Source: an uncultured Collinsella sp.
Lineage (GTDB): Bacteria; Actinomycetota; Coriobacteriia; Coriobacteriales; Coriobacteriaceae
Direction of reading: 5' to 3'
DNA: 49,127 nucleotides
Assembly (NCBI GenBank): GCA_900542305.1
Contig: UQMU01000014.1
Coordinates: forward strand, 1 to 49,127
A program made the translations under genes and the position numbers. Numbering within the stretch: position 1 is the stretch's first letter; each line of letters opens with the position of its first letter. This document shows, piece by piece, positions 9,150-17,352 of this stretch. The notes under the pieces are model-generated. The model saw only the letters and a program-made list of their open reading frames with translations, made no database searches and was not told the origin of the DNA.

Positions 9150-9947
9150 CTATACGAGCGTTTCCAGATGCGCACGCAGGCGCTCAGCATCGATATCGAG
9201 CGTTGTCTCAGCATTGACCTGGGCCAAACGATAGCCGACAAAGTAGGGCGAAACCACCCAACGCGGCAGCGCCTTGGCAATGGTCCGACCGCCCAGGTGA
9301 TAGAAGAACAGGTTATACGACTCTGCGCGACCACCGTGGTGCTCGTTCAGGATATAGCGCAGAGCTACCTGGATTGCATCGGCGAAGAGATCCGCCTCGG
9401 CTTGATCTCTCGTGTCATCGCTGGCGGCGATTCCCTGCGGGGCTGAAACGTTGATCTCAAAGAACCCCATGATGGGTTCGGTTGAGATGTTGGCCGAGAT
9501 CCTCCCCTGTTGCCAGACATTGATACCTTCGAAATTGGCGGAAGCCAGCGAAGCATAGCCGTCTTCCTGCTCCAAACCCACAATCTGTATGTGCGGATGA
9601 ACGAGGCTACCGCCCGAGAGCGGACCCTTGTTCTTGTACATGAGCACGCTTCGATACTGCTGTGAATCGATCATCTGCTGCCAGCAACCCAGGGCAAACC
9701 GCATCACATGGTGGAGTTCATCCGGCTCATAGGTCACCAGGTCGGCATCGTGATCGGCCGACTCGATCAGCACGGTTTGACAGGTGGCGCGCAGGGTCTT
9801 GAACTTATTCTCGAGCCAAATGCAATCGCCATCACGGCGAATGATGTCGGTGAGCCCTTCTGTATCGCAAAAGGGGCACGCGGTGCCGGGACGACGGTTG
9901 TCGTCGGGCTTACCGTTCGCCTGCTGAACGTTAAATACCAGCGTCAC
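9150..9947 (-). CDS. DUF4931 protein, GalT/HIT-superfamily nucleotidyltransferase-like
   Basis: A 265-residue soluble protein with features of galactose-1-phosphate uridylyltransferase relatives: an N-terminal zinc-type CPFC pair (about residues 25-28), YKNKGPLSGGSLVHPHIQ with the catalytic-type HPHxQ motif (about 115-125), and a conserved YNLFFYHLGG block. This pattern fits the DUF4931 family, whose members are small GalT-like enzymes of undefined substrate. Canonical GalT is longer, so I would not call it galT. The start lies 3 bp downstream of the cutC stop, which implies translational coupling and a possible shared function. Confidence 0.75.
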   Translation of the reverse strand: MTLVFNVQQANGKPDDNRRPGTACPFCDTEGLTDIIRRDGDCIWLENKFKTLRATCQTVLIESADHDADLVTYEPDELHHVMRFALGCWQQMIDSQQYRSVLMYKNKGPLSGGSLVHPHIQIVGLEQEDGYASLASANFEGINVWQQGRISANISTEPIMGFFEINVSAPQGIAASDDTRDQAEADLFADAIQVALRYILNEHHGGRAESYNLFFYHLGGRTIAKALPRWVVSPYFVGYRLAQVNAETTLDIDAERLRAHLETLV

Positions 9948-9950
9948 GGG

Positions 9951-10628
9951 TTATACCTCCAGCGGCACAATCTTGGTGCCATGGAGCTCGGAGACGCCCA
10001 GTGCCGCCGCCACGGTATCGCGGTTGACCGTGGAAATGCCGCCGCCGGGAAGGATGGTCAAGCGGTCGCCCGCATACTCGATCAAGCGGGCCAGGTTTTC
10101 GAAGTTGTCCTCGATCGGCGTACCGGCAGCGCCACCATGCGTCAGGATGCGTGTGATGCCGCAGTCGGCGAGTATGTCAATCGCGTCGAGCTGAGCCTCG
10201 GGCGAGAGCTGATCAAACGCCATGTGGAAGGTGATGTCGATGGGCTCACGCTTGCATTCCTCGGTCGCGCAGCCCGCGGCCATCACGAGAGCGCCCAACG
10301 TAAGCTCGTCGAGTGCCCATCCGCCAGCGCAGGGCTTGCAGCAGCCAAAGACCAAGCCGTCAACGCCGGCGCTCACGGCAAGGCCCAGGTCCATCTCCAT
10401 CATACGCAACTCGTCCTGGTTGTAGTGAAAGTCGCCGCCACGCGAGCGAATCATGCACATCACCCGCGCATCGTGCTCGTGTGCATAGTTGGTCGTAGCG
10501 CTGATAACGCCGGCCGAAGGCGTGGTGCCACCAACGGCAAGGTTGTCGCACAGCTCGATACGCCTTGCACCGGCATCGATAGCCGCCGGCACCCGCTCAA
10601 AGTTCTCGGCACAAAACTCGTACAGCAT
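9951..10628 (-). CDS. cutC: CutC family protein
   Basis: A 225-residue TIM-barrel protein of the CutC family. The family signatures are present: FCAENFERVPAAIDAGARRI, ELCDNLAVGGTTPS, the MIRSRGGDFHY block, TFHMAFDQ, and RILTHGG followed by LPGGGI. CutC was named for copper homeostasis in E. coli, but that role is disputed and no enzyme activity is settled. The ATG at 10626-10628 is preceded by GGGGG with an eight-base gap and matches the usual N-terminus; the frame stays open upstream to 10685 without a ribosome site. It is the first gene of a two-gene operon with the DUF4931 gene. Confidence 0.9.
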   Translation of the reverse strand: MLYEFCAENFERVPAAIDAGARRIELCDNLAVGGTTPSAGVISATTNYAHEHDARVMCMIRSRGGDFHYNQDELRMMEMDLGLAVSAGVDGLVFGCCKPCAGGWALDELTLGALVMAAGCATEECKREPIDITFHMAFDQLSPEAQLDAIDILADCGITRILTHGGAAGTPIEDNFENLARLIEYAGDRLTILPGGGISTVNRDTVAAALGVSELHGTKIVPLEV

Positions 10629-10686
10629 AGATAGACCCCCAAAGACAGCAGATGTTTTCCGACGGGCATTGTCACACATCCCCATG

Positions 10687-10755
10687 AAGTTGCGGTGGAA
10701 TAGGGACTCATTTGGCCTCTGGAGCCCGTATTCAGTCCCTATTTCACCGCAACTT
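10687..10755. repeat. Palindromic element with 22-bp stem
   Basis: Positions 10687-10708 and 10734-10755 form an inverted repeat of 22 bp with a single mismatch (a G-U pair in RNA), enclosing a 25-bp loop with its own short GGC/GCC symmetry. It lies between cutC and livF, directly beside a separate terminator. Size and symmetry resemble a REP or small MITE-type extragenic palindrome. It has no U-tract of its own. Confidence 0.6.
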
Positions 10756-10759
10756 AAAA

Positions 10760-10790
10760 GGGGGCGCTGACCGGGTTGGTCAGCGCCCCC
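10760..10790 (-). terminator. Rho-independent terminator of the liv operon
   Basis: A perfect 13-bp GC-rich stem (10760-10772 with 10778-10790) with a 5-nt loop, followed on the minus strand by TTTT. It lies 14 bp after the livF stop. The plus strand also shows a short T-rich stretch (TTTGTTG), so it may work in both directions. Confidence 0.88.
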
Positions 10791-10803
10791 TTTGTTGAAT
10801 GGA

Positions 10804-11517
10804 TTAACCGCCCAGATAGGCCTTGCGGACGTTGTCGTCGTGCAGGAGCTCTTGGCCGGTACCGGTCATGGTGATCTTGCCGGTCTCGAGCACGTAGCCG
10901 CGCGTGGCGATGGAAAGCGCCATCTGCGCGTTTTGCTCAACCAGAAGCACCGTGGTGCCGGCCTTGTGCAGGTCCTCGACAATCTGGAAGATCTGTTCGA
11001 TCAGAATCGGTGCCAGACCCATGGAAGGTTCGTCGAGCATAAGCAGTTTGGGGTTACTCATAAGGGCGCGCCCCATAACGAGCATCTGCTGCTCGCCGCC
11101 TGAAAGGGTGCCGGCGACCTGGCGACGACGTTCCTTCAGGCGCGGGAACTGCTCGTAGACGCGCTCCAGGCCCGGAGCAATTGTGGACTTGGGCTGTGTA
11201 TAGGCGCCCATCTCCAGGTTCTCCTCGACCGTCATCTGCAAAAAGGCGCGACGACCCTCGGGAACCTGAGCCAGGCCCTTACCAACCAGCTTATCAGCGG
11301 GCGTATGGGTAATGTCCTCGCCCATAAACTTGATGGAGCCGGTCTTGGAGCGCAGCAGGCCCGAGACGGTCTTGAGCGTTGTGGACTTGCCGGCACCGTT
11401 GGCACCAATCAAGGCCACGATCTCGCCCTCGTTAACGTTAAAGGAGATGTCCTTGATGGCGTGGATGGCGCCGTACCAGACGTTGATGTTGTAGACGGAA
11501 AGCATCGGCTCTGCCAT
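10804..11517 (-). CDS. livF: Branched-chain amino acid ABC transporter, ATPase LivF
   Basis: A 237-residue ABC ATPase that powers import of leucine, isoleucine and valine with LivG. It shows Walker A GANGAGKST (about 39-47), the Q-loop region, the signature LSGGEQQMLVMGRAL, Walker B LLMLDEPSMGLAP and a switch histidine region (VLLVEQNAQMAL). The length and the Q in place of H after the D-loop are typical of LivF. The ATG directly abuts the livG stop (TAA then ATG), so translation is coupled. It is the last gene of the operon. Confidence 0.93.
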   Translation of the reverse strand: MAEPMLSVYNINVWYGAIHAIKDISFNVNEGEIVALIGANGAGKSTTLKTVSGLLRSKTGSIKFMGEDITHTPADKLVGKGLAQVPEGRRAFLQMTVEENLEMGAYTQPKSTIAPGLERVYEQFPRLKERRRQVAGTLSGGEQQMLVMGRALMSNPKLLMLDEPSMGLAPILIEQIFQIVEDLHKAGTTVLLVEQNAQMALSIATRGYVLETGKITMTGTGQELLHDDNVRKAYLGG

Positions 11518-12378
11518 TTAGTTCTCCCCCTTATCCTGCTTACCCAGATACGCCTCGATAACGGCGTCGTTGTTCTGGATTTCCTCCGCCGTACCCTTGG
11601 CGATAACCTTGCCAAAGTTAAGCACGCAGATGCCCTCGCAAATGTTCATGACGAGCGACATATCATGCTCGATAAGCATGATGGCGATGCCGAAGGTGTC
11701 GCGAATCTTGACGATGTTCGCCATGAGCTCTGCGGTCTCGGACGGGTTCATGCCGGCGGCAGGCTCGTCGAGCAGCAGCAGTTTGGGGTTGGTGGCAAGC
11801 GCGCGGACGATCTCCAGACGACGCTGAGCGCCGTAAGGCAGCGATCCGGCCTGCTCGTTTGCCAGATGCTCCATATCAAAGATGGACAGCAGCTCCATGG
11901 CGCGCTCGTGAGCAGCCTTCTCGTGCTTCCAATACGTCGGCAGGCGCAGCACGCCCTCAAAGCCGGAGTAACGCTCCTGGTTATGCAGGCCGACCTTAAC
12001 GTTATCCTCCACCGTCATGGTGTTGAACAGGCGAATGTTCTGGAAGGTACGGGCAATACCCATGCGGTTGACCTGGTAGACCGACTTGCCCGAGGTGTCC
12101 TCGCCGTCGAGCAGGATGGTGCCGTGCGTGGGCTGGTACACCTTGGTGAGCAGGTTGAAGACCGTGGTCTTACCGGCCCCGTTGGGGCCGATGAGACCGG
12201 CGATCTCGGTCTTGCCGATGGTCAGGCTAAAGTCGTCGACTGCCTTAAGGCCGCCGAATTCAATGCCCAGGTGGATGCACTCGAGTGCCGGGCGCTCGCC
12301 CAGATCGCGGTCGGGAACGATGGCGCCAGAAGGATACGGGACCATCTTGCCCTTCTTGAACTCAAATTTACTGGGCAT
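11518..12378 (-). CDS. livG: Branched-chain amino acid ABC transporter, ATPase LivG
   Basis: A 286-residue ABC ATPase. It has Walker A GPNGAGKTT, the LivG-type segment GIARTFQNIRLFNTMTVEDNV, signature LPYGAQRRLEIVRAL, Walker B LLLLDEPAAGMNPSE and the switch histidine in LIEHDM. About 30 extra residues precede the usual start of LivG proteins. The ATG at 12376-12378 follows AGGAGG and overlaps the last 11 bp of livM, a sign of coupled translation. With LivF it drives the LivHM channel. Confidence 0.93.
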   Translation of the reverse strand: MPSKFEFKKGKMVPYPSGAIVPDRDLGERPALECIHLGIEFGGLKAVDDFSLTIGKTEIAGLIGPNGAGKTTVFNLLTKVYQPTHGTILLDGEDTSGKSVYQVNRMGIARTFQNIRLFNTMTVEDNVKVGLHNQERYSGFEGVLRLPTYWKHEKAAHERAMELLSIFDMEHLANEQAGSLPYGAQRRLEIVRALATNPKLLLLDEPAAGMNPSETAELMANIVKIRDTFGIAIMLIEHDMSLVMNICEGICVLNFGKVIAKGTAEEIQNNDAVIEAYLGKQDKGEN

Positions 12379-13447
12379 CGGCTGCCACCTCCTTCTTGGA
12401 AGCAAAGCGGTCCTTGACGCGACCGAAGAACGCCTTGAGCTGCGGGTTGTTGGTAAAAATCATGACCAGGATCAGCACGATGGCGTAGATGAGCATGCGG
12501 TAGTCCGAGAACTGACGGAGCAGCTCGGGAAGCACCGTGAGCAGCGCCGCCGCGATGACGGAGCCGCGCATATTGCCCAGACCGCCCAGGACCACGAACA
12601 CCAGGATGAGAATGGACGTGTTGAAGTCGAACTTGGTGGCGGAGAGCTGCGAGAAGTTACCGCCGAAGAGAGCTCCGGCAGCACCGGCGAGGGCAGCGGA
12701 AACCACGAAGGCGATCATGCGGTACTCGGTGACGGAGATGCCTACGGACTCGGCTGCAATCTTGTTATCGCGCACGGCCATAATGGCACGGCCGGTACGG
12801 CTGCGAACCAGGTTGAGCACAATCACGAGTGCGACCATGACCAGGATGGCACCGGCGAGGAAGGTCGAGTACGTCGACACGCCCGAGGCGCCCTGGGCGC
12901 CCTTGATGATGGCGGTGCCGTCCTCGAGCAGGTGCAGGTCGTCGATCGTAGAGTTGCCCGTGATGTTAAAGATCACGTGCAGGCCGCGCGAGTCGACACC
13001 CACGATAAGGCAAGTGACGATCTCTTTGATGATCTCGCCAAAAGCCAGGGTCACGATGGCCAGATAGTCGCCGCTCAGGCGCAGGACCGGGATACCGATC
13101 AAGAAGCCCAAGACGGCAGCGGCGATAGCACCGACCACGATGCTGATGACAAGGCGCACCGGATCGGAGGGAACGGCGCTCTCCAGCGCGACGGCGGTAA
13201 CGATTCCCGTATAGGCGCCGACGCTCATAAAGCCCGCATGGCCCAGCGACAGGTCGCCCGCGATGCCGACGACGAGGTTGAGGGAAATGGCCATGACAAT
13301 ATAGGCCGTAATGGGAACCAACTGACCGGCGATCATGCGCGGGATCATATGGTTGGACTGCATAAAGAACACGATGGCGAAGGCCACGATGCACATTGCG
13401 TACGTGACAAAATCGTGACGCGTCTGCTTGTCTTTAAGAAACTTCAT
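12368..13447 (-). CDS. livM: Branched-chain amino acid ABC transporter, permease LivM
   Basis: A polytopic permease of about 359 residues with the LivM pattern: early hydrophobic helices, the block NLVVGIAGDLSLGHAGFMSVGAYT, the cytoplasmic coupling region RTGRAIMAVRDNKIAAES, and FGGNFSQLSATKF. It forms the membrane channel with LivH. The start is uncertain: GTG at 13454-13456 directly follows the livH stop, while the ATG at 13445-13447 lies behind GGTGAG; I chose the ATG. The charged C-terminal tail overlaps livG. Confidence 0.92.
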   Translation of the reverse strand: MKFLKDKQTRHDFVTYAMCIVAFAIVFFMQSNHMIPRMIAGQLVPITAYIVMAISLNLVVGIAGDLSLGHAGFMSVGAYTGIVTAVALESAVPSDPVRLVISIVVGAIAAAVLGFLIGIPVLRLSGDYLAIVTLAFGEIIKEIVTCLIVGVDSRGLHVIFNITGNSTIDDLHLLEDGTAIIKGAQGASGVSTYSTFLAGAILVMVALVIVLNLVRSRTGRAIMAVRDNKIAAESVGISVTEYRMIAFVVSAALAGAAGALFGGNFSQLSATKFDFNTSILILVFVVLGGLGNMRGSVIAAALLTVLPELLRQFSDYRMLIYAIVLILVMIFTNNPQLKAFFGRVKDRFASKKEVAADAQ

Positions 13448-13456
13448 ACCGCTCAC

Positions 13457-14338
13457 CTACACCTTCTCGGGGACGTACTTGCCCAAGAGGCCGGCAGGCT
13501 TGACGAGCAGGACGATGATCAGAACACCAAAGACGATGGAGTTGGCAAGACTCGTGGAAATGTAGGCCTGCGCCATCGCCTCGATGATGCCGATGAGAAT
13601 GCCACCGACAAAGGCGCCGGGGATGGAGCCGATGCCACCGAAGACGGCGGCGTCGAAGGCCTTGATGCCAGGCATGGCACCCGTCGTAGGCTGCAGCACC
13701 GGCGAGTAGGAGCACAGGAGCACGCCGGCGATGGCGGCAAGGGCAGAGCCGATGGCAAACGTCATCGAGATGGTGCGGTTGACGTTGATGCCCATGAGCT
13801 GAGCGGCAGCCTTGTCCTCGGACACGGCGCGCATAGCTTTGCCCATCTTGGTCTTGCCTGTAAAGAACATCAGGCCGGCCATGATAACCAGGCAGGCGAC
13901 GATGGTGACGAGCGAGACGGCGCTTACGTTGAACTTGGCCAAGAACTCCGGCACCTGGAAGGTGACGAGCGAAGTGAAGTTCTTGGGCGTGGCGCCCCAC
14001 AGAAGCTGCGCGGCGTTCTGCAGGAAGTAAGACACGCCGATAGCCGTGATCAGAACGGCCAGCGGGCCTGCCTGGCGCAGTGGCTTGTATGCCAGACCCT
14101 CGATGAGAACACCGAGAACGGTACAGACCACACAAGAGAGAACTACAGATGCCCAGCCCGGGAGGCCGAGATACGACGTGGCGCAGAACGAGACATAGGC
14201 ACCGACCATGATAACGTCGCCGTGAGCGAAGTTCAGCATCTTGGCGATACCGTAGACCATGGTGTAGCCCAACGCGATGATGGCGTAGACGCTGCCCATG
14301 GACAGGCCGTTGACCAGGTATTGGATAAAGACCGTCAT
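13457..14338 (-). CDS. livH: Branched-chain amino acid ABC transporter, permease LivH
   Basis: A 293-residue permease with about eight membrane segments. Family signatures are GLSMGSVYAIIALGYTMVYG, KMLNFAHGDVIMVGAY, the coupling segment KMGKAMRAVSEDKAAAQLMG and FDAAVFGGIGSIPGA. The ATG at 14336-14338 sits nine bases after a GGGGG ribosome site; two earlier in-frame starts are too close to it or lack one. It follows livJ1 after a 139-bp gap that contains a hairpin, which probably sets permease expression below that of the binding protein. Confidence 0.93.
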   Translation of the reverse strand: MTVFIQYLVNGLSMGSVYAIIALGYTMVYGIAKMLNFAHGDVIMVGAYVSFCATSYLGLPGWASVVLSCVVCTVLGVLIEGLAYKPLRQAGPLAVLITAIGVSYFLQNAAQLLWGATPKNFTSLVTFQVPEFLAKFNVSAVSLVTIVACLVIMAGLMFFTGKTKMGKAMRAVSEDKAAAQLMGINVNRTISMTFAIGSALAAIAGVLLCSYSPVLQPTTGAMPGIKAFDAAVFGGIGSIPGAFVGGILIGIIEAMAQAYISTSLANSIVFGVLIIVLLVKPAGLLGKYVPEKV

Positions 14339-14414
14339 GTTCCACATCCCCCTTTCGAATAGGTTTCCAGTTAATGTATGAAACAGGGACGTTACATCGT
14401 CCCTAGATACCAAG

Positions 14415-14446
14415 CAAGCAGGGAAGGCCAAAACCTCCCCTGCTTG
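14415..14446 (-). terminator. Hairpin in the livJ1-livH gap (attenuator-like)
   Basis: A 13-bp stem with one mismatch (14415-14427 with 14434-14446) and a 6-nt loop. No U-run follows on the minus strand. An intercistronic hairpin between a binding-protein gene and its permeases commonly stabilises the upstream message or lowers readthrough; that role is inferred here. Confidence 0.5.
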
Positions 14447-14477
14447 GGATCAAAACCGCTCTATGTAAGGCGGCCTA

Positions 14478-15665
14478 TTAGGCCTGTACGTACTTGCCGT
14501 CGGTGATGACGTACGCCGTGGGCTCCTTCTGGACCTGGCCCTTATCGTTCCAGGTGAGCTTGCCGGTCAGACCGTCAACGGTAATCTTGAGCATAGCCTT
14601 GGACAGCTTCTCGGCGACCTCGGTCGGGTCGGCGTCGACACCAAGACCGGCCTCCTTGACGGCCTCGGCCACCGCGTGCACGCCGTCGTAGGCGTCGGCG
14701 GCAAACTGGTCGGGGGTATCGCCGTACTTATCCTTATAGGCATTGACGAAGTCGGCGTTCTTCTCGTCATCGGCGGAGAACGGGGTCATGAGCAGCAGAC
14801 CCTCGGCCAGAGAGGTGTCGAAGCCCTCAACGCCCAGGATGCCGTCCATGCCGTCGCAGCCCATCATCTTGACGTCGTAGCCCATGTCCTTGGCGTTCTT
14901 GAGCAAAACGGACGCCGGCGTGTAGTAGATCGGCGCAAAGATCATGGTGGCGCCGGCCTGCTTGGCCTTGGTCAGCTGGTTGGTAAAGCTCGTGGCGGAG
15001 TCGTCCTTAAAGGTCTCCTCGTCGACAATCTCGAGCTTGGACTCAGCGGCCTGGGCCTTAAAGGAATCTGCGATGCCCGAAGAATAGGCGTCGCCGGAGT
15101 TATAGAACAGCACGAACTTCTCGTCCGCATACTTCTGCGCCAGGAACTTGGCAGCGTTGACACCCTGGTTGGGGTCGGTGAAGCAAACCTGGAAGACGCA
15201 ATCCTTGCCGTCGGTGACGTCCTCGGAGGACGCGGACGGGGTGATCATGAACGTCTTGGGGTCGTTACCACACTCTGCGGCAACGGCAACCGACGCACCC
15301 GTGGTGGTCGGGCCGACGAGGGCCTGCATGCCCCAGTCGAGCAGGGTATTGAAGGCGTTGACGGCCTTCTCGCCGTCGGCCTGGTCATCCTCGGCCTTGC
15401 TGGCAAGCGGCAGCTCCTTGGTCGAGAAATCCTTGCAGCCAAGCTCGACACCCTGGGTAACGGACTTGCCGTAGGACGCGTTGGCGCCGGTCAGCGGGCC
15501 GATGGTGCCGATCTTAAACGAAGCGTCGCCCGAAGCGGAACCGCTATCGCCGCCGTTGGAGGAGCAGCCGGCTAGAATGGACATCGCCCCCAGACCTGCT
15601 GCGCTCGCGATAACGCTCCTGCGATTCATAACAGGGTTCAATGACTTACCGGTGAGGCTCGACAT
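14478..15665 (-). CDS. livJ: Branched-chain amino acid-binding lipoprotein LivJ (copy 1)
   Basis: A 395-residue type I periplasmic-binding-like lipoprotein. A basic N-terminus (NRRS) and hydrophobic stretch end in the lipobox ILAGC, followed by a flexible Gly/Ser linker. The mature part starts FKIGTIGPLTGANASYG, the classic LivJ/Leu-Ile-Val-binding opening, and contains ALVGPTTTGAS and ITPSASSEDVT. It captures the amino acid and delivers it to LivHM. The ATG at 15663-15665 follows GAGGAG. It is closely related to the next gene upstream (copy 2): both carry the identical segment FAPIYYTPASVLLKNAKDMG and the same overall length. Confidence 0.93.
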   Translation of the reverse strand: MSSLTGKSLNPVMNRRSVIASAAGLGAMSILAGCSSNGGDSGSASGDASFKIGTIGPLTGANASYGKSVTQGVELGCKDFSTKELPLASKAEDDQADGEKAVNAFNTLLDWGMQALVGPTTTGASVAVAAECGNDPKTFMITPSASSEDVTDGKDCVFQVCFTDPNQGVNAAKFLAQKYADEKFVLFYNSGDAYSSGIADSFKAQAAESKLEIVDEETFKDDSATSFTNQLTKAKQAGATMIFAPIYYTPASVLLKNAKDMGYDVKMMGCDGMDGILGVEGFDTSLAEGLLLMTPFSADDEKNADFVNAYKDKYGDTPDQFAADAYDGVHAVAEAVKEAGLGVDADPTEVAEKLSKAMLKITVDGLTGKLTWNDKGQVQKEPTAYVITDGKYVQA

Positions 15666-15762
15666 GCGGCTCTCCTCTCAAATCTCGTCGGGTTTCGGTT
15701 ACCCGACAGGCCATCCTTCGCCGTGTTCGGCGTTCGCAAAATACTAGACGCTTTAGTTAAGG

Positions 15763-15852
15763 AAAGTGGCGATTATTTCAACTTTTCTTTGGATTTGTTC
15801 ATTTATCCATAATTCTGCGTATTTCTATTATTTTATGCAGTAATGCCACTTT
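15763..15852. other. AT-rich island bounded by inverted repeats
   Basis: Between the two livJ copies a strongly AT-rich stretch is bounded by AAAGTGGCGATTA (15763-15775) and TAATGCCACTTT (15841-15852), which are reverse complements except for one extra base. The rest of the window is GC-rich, so the contrast is sharp. It lies 98-187 bp upstream of the livJ1 start and is a good candidate for a promoter or regulator-binding region; no confident -35/-10 pair could be assigned. Confidence 0.5.
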
Positions 15853-15935
15853 ATTGTGTGAAAGTAATGTTTCCGTTCTGTTACAGGCGTCCTTGCCCTG
15901 AATAAAACGGCCCGCCGGTCTCGATGTATATGCAC

Positions 15936-17102
15936 TTAGGCGGCGATGTACTTACCGTCCTGAATCACATAGGCCGTAGCAGGCTTTTCGACCTGACCTT
16001 CGTCATTCCACGTTAGCTCGCCGGTCAGGCCGTCGATCTTGATCTTGCGCATGGCCTTGGCAAGGTCGCCGGCAATGTCGGCGCCGTCGGCCGTAATGTC
16101 GATGTCTGCCTTGTCGATGGCCTCGACGATGGCGTGGACGCAATCGTAGGCGTCGGCGGCAAACTGGTTAGGCGTCTCGTCGTAGGCGTCCTTATATGCC
16201 TTGACGAAGTCGGCATTCTTCTCGTCGTCGGCAGAGAACGGGGTCATAAGCAGCACGCCCTCGGCAAGAGAGGTATCGAAGCCTTCCACAGAGAGCAGGC
16301 CGTCCATGCCGTCGGTACCCATGAGCGTCATGTCGTAGCCCATGTCCTTGGCGTTCTTGAGCAAAACGGACGCCGGCGTGTAGTAGATCGGCGCAAAGAT
16401 GAGCGTGGCGCCGGCCTCCTTGGCCTTGGTGAGCTGGTTGGTAAAGCTCGTGGAGGAATCGTCCTTAAAGGTCTCGGTATCGACGATATCAAGTTTGGAC
16501 TCCTTGGCCTGCTCGGCAAAGGCATCGGCAACACCCGAGCTGTACGTATCGCCGGAGTTGTAGAACAGGGCGATCTTGGCGTCCGCGTACTTCTCGGCCA
16601 AGAACTTCGCGGCGCTGGCGCCCATGGTGGGATCGGTGAAGCAAACCTGAAAGACCGTGGTCTTATCCTTGGTGACGTCGAGAGACGAGGCCGAGGGCGT
16701 GACCATGAGCATGTCGTCGGCAATCTCGCCCGAGACAGCGACGGCAGCACCGGTGGTGACCGGACCGACGAGCGCCTGCATGCCCCAGTCACACAGGGTA
16801 TTGAAGGCGTTGATAGCCTTCTCGCCGTCAGCGACGTCATCCTCGGACTTAAGCGAGAGTTTGAGGTCCTTGGTCGAGAAATCCTTGGCGGCGAGCTTGG
16901 CACCCTTCTCGGCCGAAACGCCATAGGTTGCCGCGGCGCCGGTCAGAGGGCCGATGACACCGATCTTGAAGGTCTTGCCGTCATCGGCGGAGCCGCCGTC
17001 CGAGCCACCCGACGAGCAACCAGCGAGCGCCGCGGTGCCACCGAGCGCCGCGGCGCCAGCCAAGAAACTCCTGCGGTTAAGTACGTTGTTGATGCTAAAC
17101 AT
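15936..17102 (-). CDS. livJ: Branched-chain amino acid-binding lipoprotein LivJ (copy 2)
   Basis: A 388-residue paralogue of the adjacent LivJ, first in the operon direction. Signal region NRRSFLAGAAALGGTAALAGC ends in lipobox ALAGC; the linker is rich in Gly, Ser and Asp. The mature part starts FKIGVIGPLTGAAATYG and shares long blocks with copy 1, including QVCFTDP and LLMTPFSADDEKNADFV. The ATG at 17100-17102 follows AAGGGGG; the frame stays open upstream to 17168 without a ribosome site. Copy 2 has its own 250-bp upstream region shared with divergent hom. Whether it is co-transcribed with livJ1 across the 270-bp gap is unclear. Divergence around the ligand cleft could give the two copies different specificity. 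Confidence 0.92.
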   Translation of the reverse strand: MFSINNVLNRRSFLAGAAALGGTAALAGCSSGGSDGGSADDGKTFKIGVIGPLTGAAATYGVSAEKGAKLAAKDFSTKDLKLSLKSEDDVADGEKAINAFNTLCDWGMQALVGPVTTGAAVAVSGEIADDMLMVTPSASSLDVTKDKTTVFQVCFTDPTMGASAAKFLAEKYADAKIALFYNSGDTYSSGVADAFAEQAKESKLDIVDTETFKDDSSTSFTNQLTKAKEAGATLIFAPIYYTPASVLLKNAKDMGYDMTLMGTDGMDGLLSVEGFDTSLAEGVLLMTPFSADDEKNADFVKAYKDAYDETPNQFAADAYDCVHAIVEAIDKADIDITADGADIAGDLAKAMRKIKIDGLTGELTWNDEGQVEKPATAYVIQDGKYIAA

Positions 17103-17352
17103 GGTGTCCCCCTTTTCGCTGGCCGCGGTGCGGCCGTCTTGCGGTACAGGGCAAACCTTATGGTGCAAACGTTGACAGTTTGTTACGGAGTTCCGTTTGT
17201 AGCGAGCATGTTTCCAATGTTTCCGCAGCGTTTCGGGGGTGCCGTTTTGTGCGACTCCTGTTGCCTGGCGAGCATGCGCCCTCGGTTCACGCTAGAATGC
17301 ACTCAACCTTTAAGCGGTTAATCCATCCATAAGATGCACGAAGGAGCTATCT

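Noticed and set aside
12086..14362. 758-codon open frame on the plus strand opposite the liv permeases
   Set aside because: It is His/Asp-rich antisense of livM, livH and livG, whose families are certain. High GC keeps antisense frames open.
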